From Actinomyces oris (GTDB lineage: Bacteria > Actinomycetota > Actinomycetes > Actinomycetales > Actinomycetaceae), in assembly GCF_006546825.1 (NCBI RefSeq), contig NZ_VICC01000008.1, positions 1-64,000 on the forward strand: a DNA stretch of 64,000 bases. Direction: 5' to 3'. This document shows positions 62,228-64,000 of this stretch, piece after piece; the first letter of the stretch is position 1; every line of letters starts with the position of its first letter. The notes below the pieces were generated by a model, which had not been told where the DNA came from, ran no database searches, and saw only the letters and a list, made by a program, of their open reading frames with translations. The position numbers were made by a program, and so were the translations under genes.

Positions 62228-63760
62228 GTGACCGAGAACCACGCCCAGCCCAGCCCCGCCAACCCGGACGACGTCGTCAACCCCCTCCTGCTCCAGGCCT
62301 TCGCCTGGGACCTTCCCGCCGACTCCACCCACTGGCGCCTCCTGGCGGACAACGCCGCCCTCCTGGCCGACTGCGGGGTGAGCTCGGTGTGGCTGCCGCC
62401 CGCCTACAAGGGCCAGGCCGGAGTGGAGGACGTCGGCTACGGCGTCTACGACACCTACGACCTGGGCGAGTTCGACCAGAAGGGCACCGTCCCCACCAAG
62501 TACGGCACCAAGGAGGACTACCTCGCCGCCATCGAGGCCCTGCACGCCGCCGGCATCAGCGTCGTGGCGGACATCGTCCTCAATCACCGCATGGGCGGCG
62601 ACGGCACCGAGGTCGTGCGCGCCACCCCCGTCGACCCCCACGACCGCACGCGCCCCATCGGTGAGACCGAGGAGATCACCGCGTGGACCCGCTACACCTT
62701 CCCGGGGCGCGCCGGCGCCTACTCGGACTTCACCTGGGACTGGACCTGCTTCCACGGCACTGACTGGGACGAGGCCCGCCACCAGCAGGGCGTCTGGCTC
62801 TTCGAGGGCAAGCAGTGGAACGAGAACGTCAACGACGAGCTCGGCAACTACGACTACCTCATGGGCTCCGACGTCCACGTCACCGACCCCGCCGTCAGTG
62901 CCGAGATGGACCACTGGGGGCGCTGGTACGTAGAGACCACCGGCGTCGACGGCCTGCGCCTGGACGCACTCAAGCACGTCGGAGCCGACTTCTTCGCCCG
63001 CTGGCTGCCCGAGCTGCGCCGCGCCACCGGCCGCGCCCTGCCAGCCGTGGGCGAGTACTGGACCCGCGACATCGCCGAGCTGGAGGGCTACCTGGAGGCC
63101 GTTCCTTTCATGAGCCTGTTCGACGTCCCCCTCCACTTCCACCTGCACGCCGCCTCCACCTCCAACGGCGACGTCGACCTGTCCCGCCTCTTCGAGGGCA
63201 CCCTCGTGGCCTCCGACCCCGAGCGTGCCGTCACCTTCGTGGAGAACCACGACACCCAGCCGGGCCAGTCGCTGGCCTCCACCATCGAGTCCTGGTTCAA
63301 GCCCTCGGCCTACGCCCTCATCCTGCTACGCGAGGCCGGAACCCCCTGCGTCTTCTGGGGCGACCTGTTCGGCACGCCCGAGACCGGCGACCTGCCAGCC
63401 GTCACCGAGCTGCCGCTGCTCATGACCATGCGACGCGCCCTGGCCCACGGCCCCCAGCACGACGCCCTCGACGACCCCGACGTCGTCGGCTTCGCGCGCG
63501 AGGGCGACGACGCCCACCCCGGCTCCGGGCTCGCCGTCGTCCTGTCCGACCGCAGGGCTGCCACCAAACGCCTCCACGTCGGGGCGCGGCACGCCGGCGA
63601 GCAGTGGATTTGCGTCCTGGGCGGGCACGAGCCGGTCACTATCGGTGACGATGGCAACGTCGAGCTGCCCGTGTCCGACGGCGGCCTGAGCGTCTACGCG
63701 CCGGAGGCTGCCCGCCCGATCCTGGACAGTGCCGAGCAGCACCTCCTGCGTCAGCGCTGA
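62228..63760 (+). CDS. Cytoplasmic alpha-amylase (GH13_5-like)
   Basis: A 510-aa glycoside hydrolase family 13 enzyme. Conserved regions: DIVLNHRMGGDG, the nucleophile Asp in GLRLDALKH, the acid/base Glu in AVGEYW and the transition-state Asp in FVENHDTQPGQ. LLQAFAWDLPADSTHWRLL at the N-terminus and the calcium-site region WNENVNDELGNYDYLMGSD are typical of bacterial intracellular alpha-amylases. No signal peptide, so it probably degrades imported maltodextrin or glycogen. The GTG lacks a close ribosome site. Confidence 0.94.
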   Translation: MTENHAQPSPANPDDVVNPLLLQAFAWDLPADSTHWRLLADNAALLADCGVSSVWLPPAYKGQAGVEDVGYGVYDTYDLGEFDQKGTVPTKYGTKEDYLAAIEALHAAGISVVADIVLNHRMGGDGTEVVRATPVDPHDRTRPIGETEEITAWTRYTFPGRAGAYSDFTWDWTCFHGTDWDEARHQQGVWLFEGKQWNENVNDELGNYDYLMGSDVHVTDPAVSAEMDHWGRWYVETTGVDGLRLDALKHVGADFFARWLPELRRATGRALPAVGEYWTRDIAELEGYLEAVPFMSLFDVPLHFHLHAASTSNGDVDLSRLFEGTLVASDPERAVTFVENHDTQPGQSLASTIESWFKPSAYALILLREAGTPCVFWGDLFGTPETGDLPAVTELPLLMTMRRALAHGPQHDALDDPDVVGFAREGDDAHPGSGLAVVLSDRRAATKRLHVGARHAGEQWICVLGGHEPVTIGDDGNVELPVSDGGLSVYAPEAARPILDSAEQHLLRQR

Positions 63761-63821
63761 GCTCGGCGAACCACTCGCGAGGCTCAGCGCCGGCGACACT
63801 GAGGAACGAGCCAAGACGCGT

Positions 63822-64000
63822 CTACTCCGCAGGGAGCAGCCATGCCTTGTGGGACTCGATGGAGACGCGTACGGCCTGCCCCTCCTGGAACAGCTCATCC
63901 TGACGAGGATCGGAGACGACGCAGACAATGGAACCGTACTCGGTCTCGACCTCGTACTCGACGGTCTCCCCGTAGAAGACGCGGGTGATGATCTGTCCCA
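63822..64000 (-). CDS. ABC transporter ATPase, C-terminal TOBE domain (partial)
   Basis: The last 59 residues of a minus-strand gene that continues beyond the window. The translated end, GQIITRVFYGETVEYEVETE then SIVCVVSDP, GQAVRVSIESHKAWLLPAE, is a TOBE domain as found at the C-terminus of importer ATPases of the MalK/PotA/FbpC type. YGETVEYEVETEYG resembles the iron/spermidine group more than the sugar group, but this is weak. The nucleotide-binding domain lies outside the window. It converges on the amylase gene. Confidence 0.75.
   Translation of the reverse strand, partial: GQIITRVFYGETVEYEVETEYGSIVCVVSDPRQDELFQEGQAVRVSIESHKAWLLPAE

Overview
This window reads as chromosome from a high-GC Gram-positive bacterium. 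Gene content and style (long GC-rich overlapping antisense frames, GTG starts, GtrA protein, LacI and GntR regulators, actinobacterial-type inositol cluster) suggest an Actinomyces-like member of the Actinomycetaceae. That placement is inferred from content, not from a marker gene. No rRNA, tRNA or CRISPR array was recognised.

Layout. 0.1-2.2 kb: a sodium/solute symporter with a 74-aa membrane partner. 2.4-3.6 kb: ribonuclease HI and a GtrA protein. 3.6-8.6 kb: a five-gene operon joined by 4-bp overlaps (ABC ATPase, two ABC-2 permeases, histidine kinase, LuxR-type regulator), resembling antimicrobial-peptide sensing/immunity systems. 8.7-12.2 kb: pta-ackA. 12.3-15.4 kb: membrane proteins (PepSY, TauE/SafE and two unknowns). 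15.5-38.4 kb: a myo-inositol catabolic region (iolE, transporter, two Gfo/Idh dehydrogenases, transaldolase-like protein, GntR regulator, iolC, Cgl0158-type aldolase, iolB, iolD, iolA, further transporters, zinc alcohol dehydrogenase), with a LacI regulator and aldose 1-epimerase nested inside. 38.7-40.3 kb: guaA. 40.4-43.1 kb: a lower-GC patch with two unknown membrane-associated or secreted-type proteins and a pair of structured direct repeats. 43.2-48.5 kb: a second ABC exporter divergent from a two-component system. 48.6-56 kb: a DUF4143 ATPase with iterated upstream repeats, an alpha/beta hydrolase, a domain-permuted GH3 glycosidase, a YefM/ParE-type toxin-antitoxin pair, a CMD-family protein and another hydrolase. 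56.2-62.2 kb: a methyltransferase, a Doc toxin-antitoxin pair, an McrBC restriction system and a possible 47-aa peptide, separated by four copies of one long repeat. 62.2-64.0 kb: an intracellular alpha-amylase and the 3' end of an ABC transporter ATPase gene.

The main organising signal is a palindrome, TTGTC-N2-GACAA, found with variations at nine places between 14.8 and 38.4 kb. It lies upstream of nearly every inositol transcription unit. At three sites a plausible -35 hexamer lies inside the palindrome, with a -10 exactly 17 bp away, as expected for repression. The core fits the motif recalled for the GntR-type IolR of Corynebacterium glutamicum, and a GntR/UTRA gene lies in the cluster next to iolC. 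The same site also precedes genes not usually counted as inositol genes: a TauE/SafE protein, a zinc alcohol dehydrogenase and a 90-aa two-helix membrane protein.

The parts most worth a second look are this expanded regulon, the four-copy repeat family around the defence genes, the McrB protein with a duplicated EVE-like N-terminus, and the pair of hairpin repeats flanking the DUF2510/SHOCT gene.
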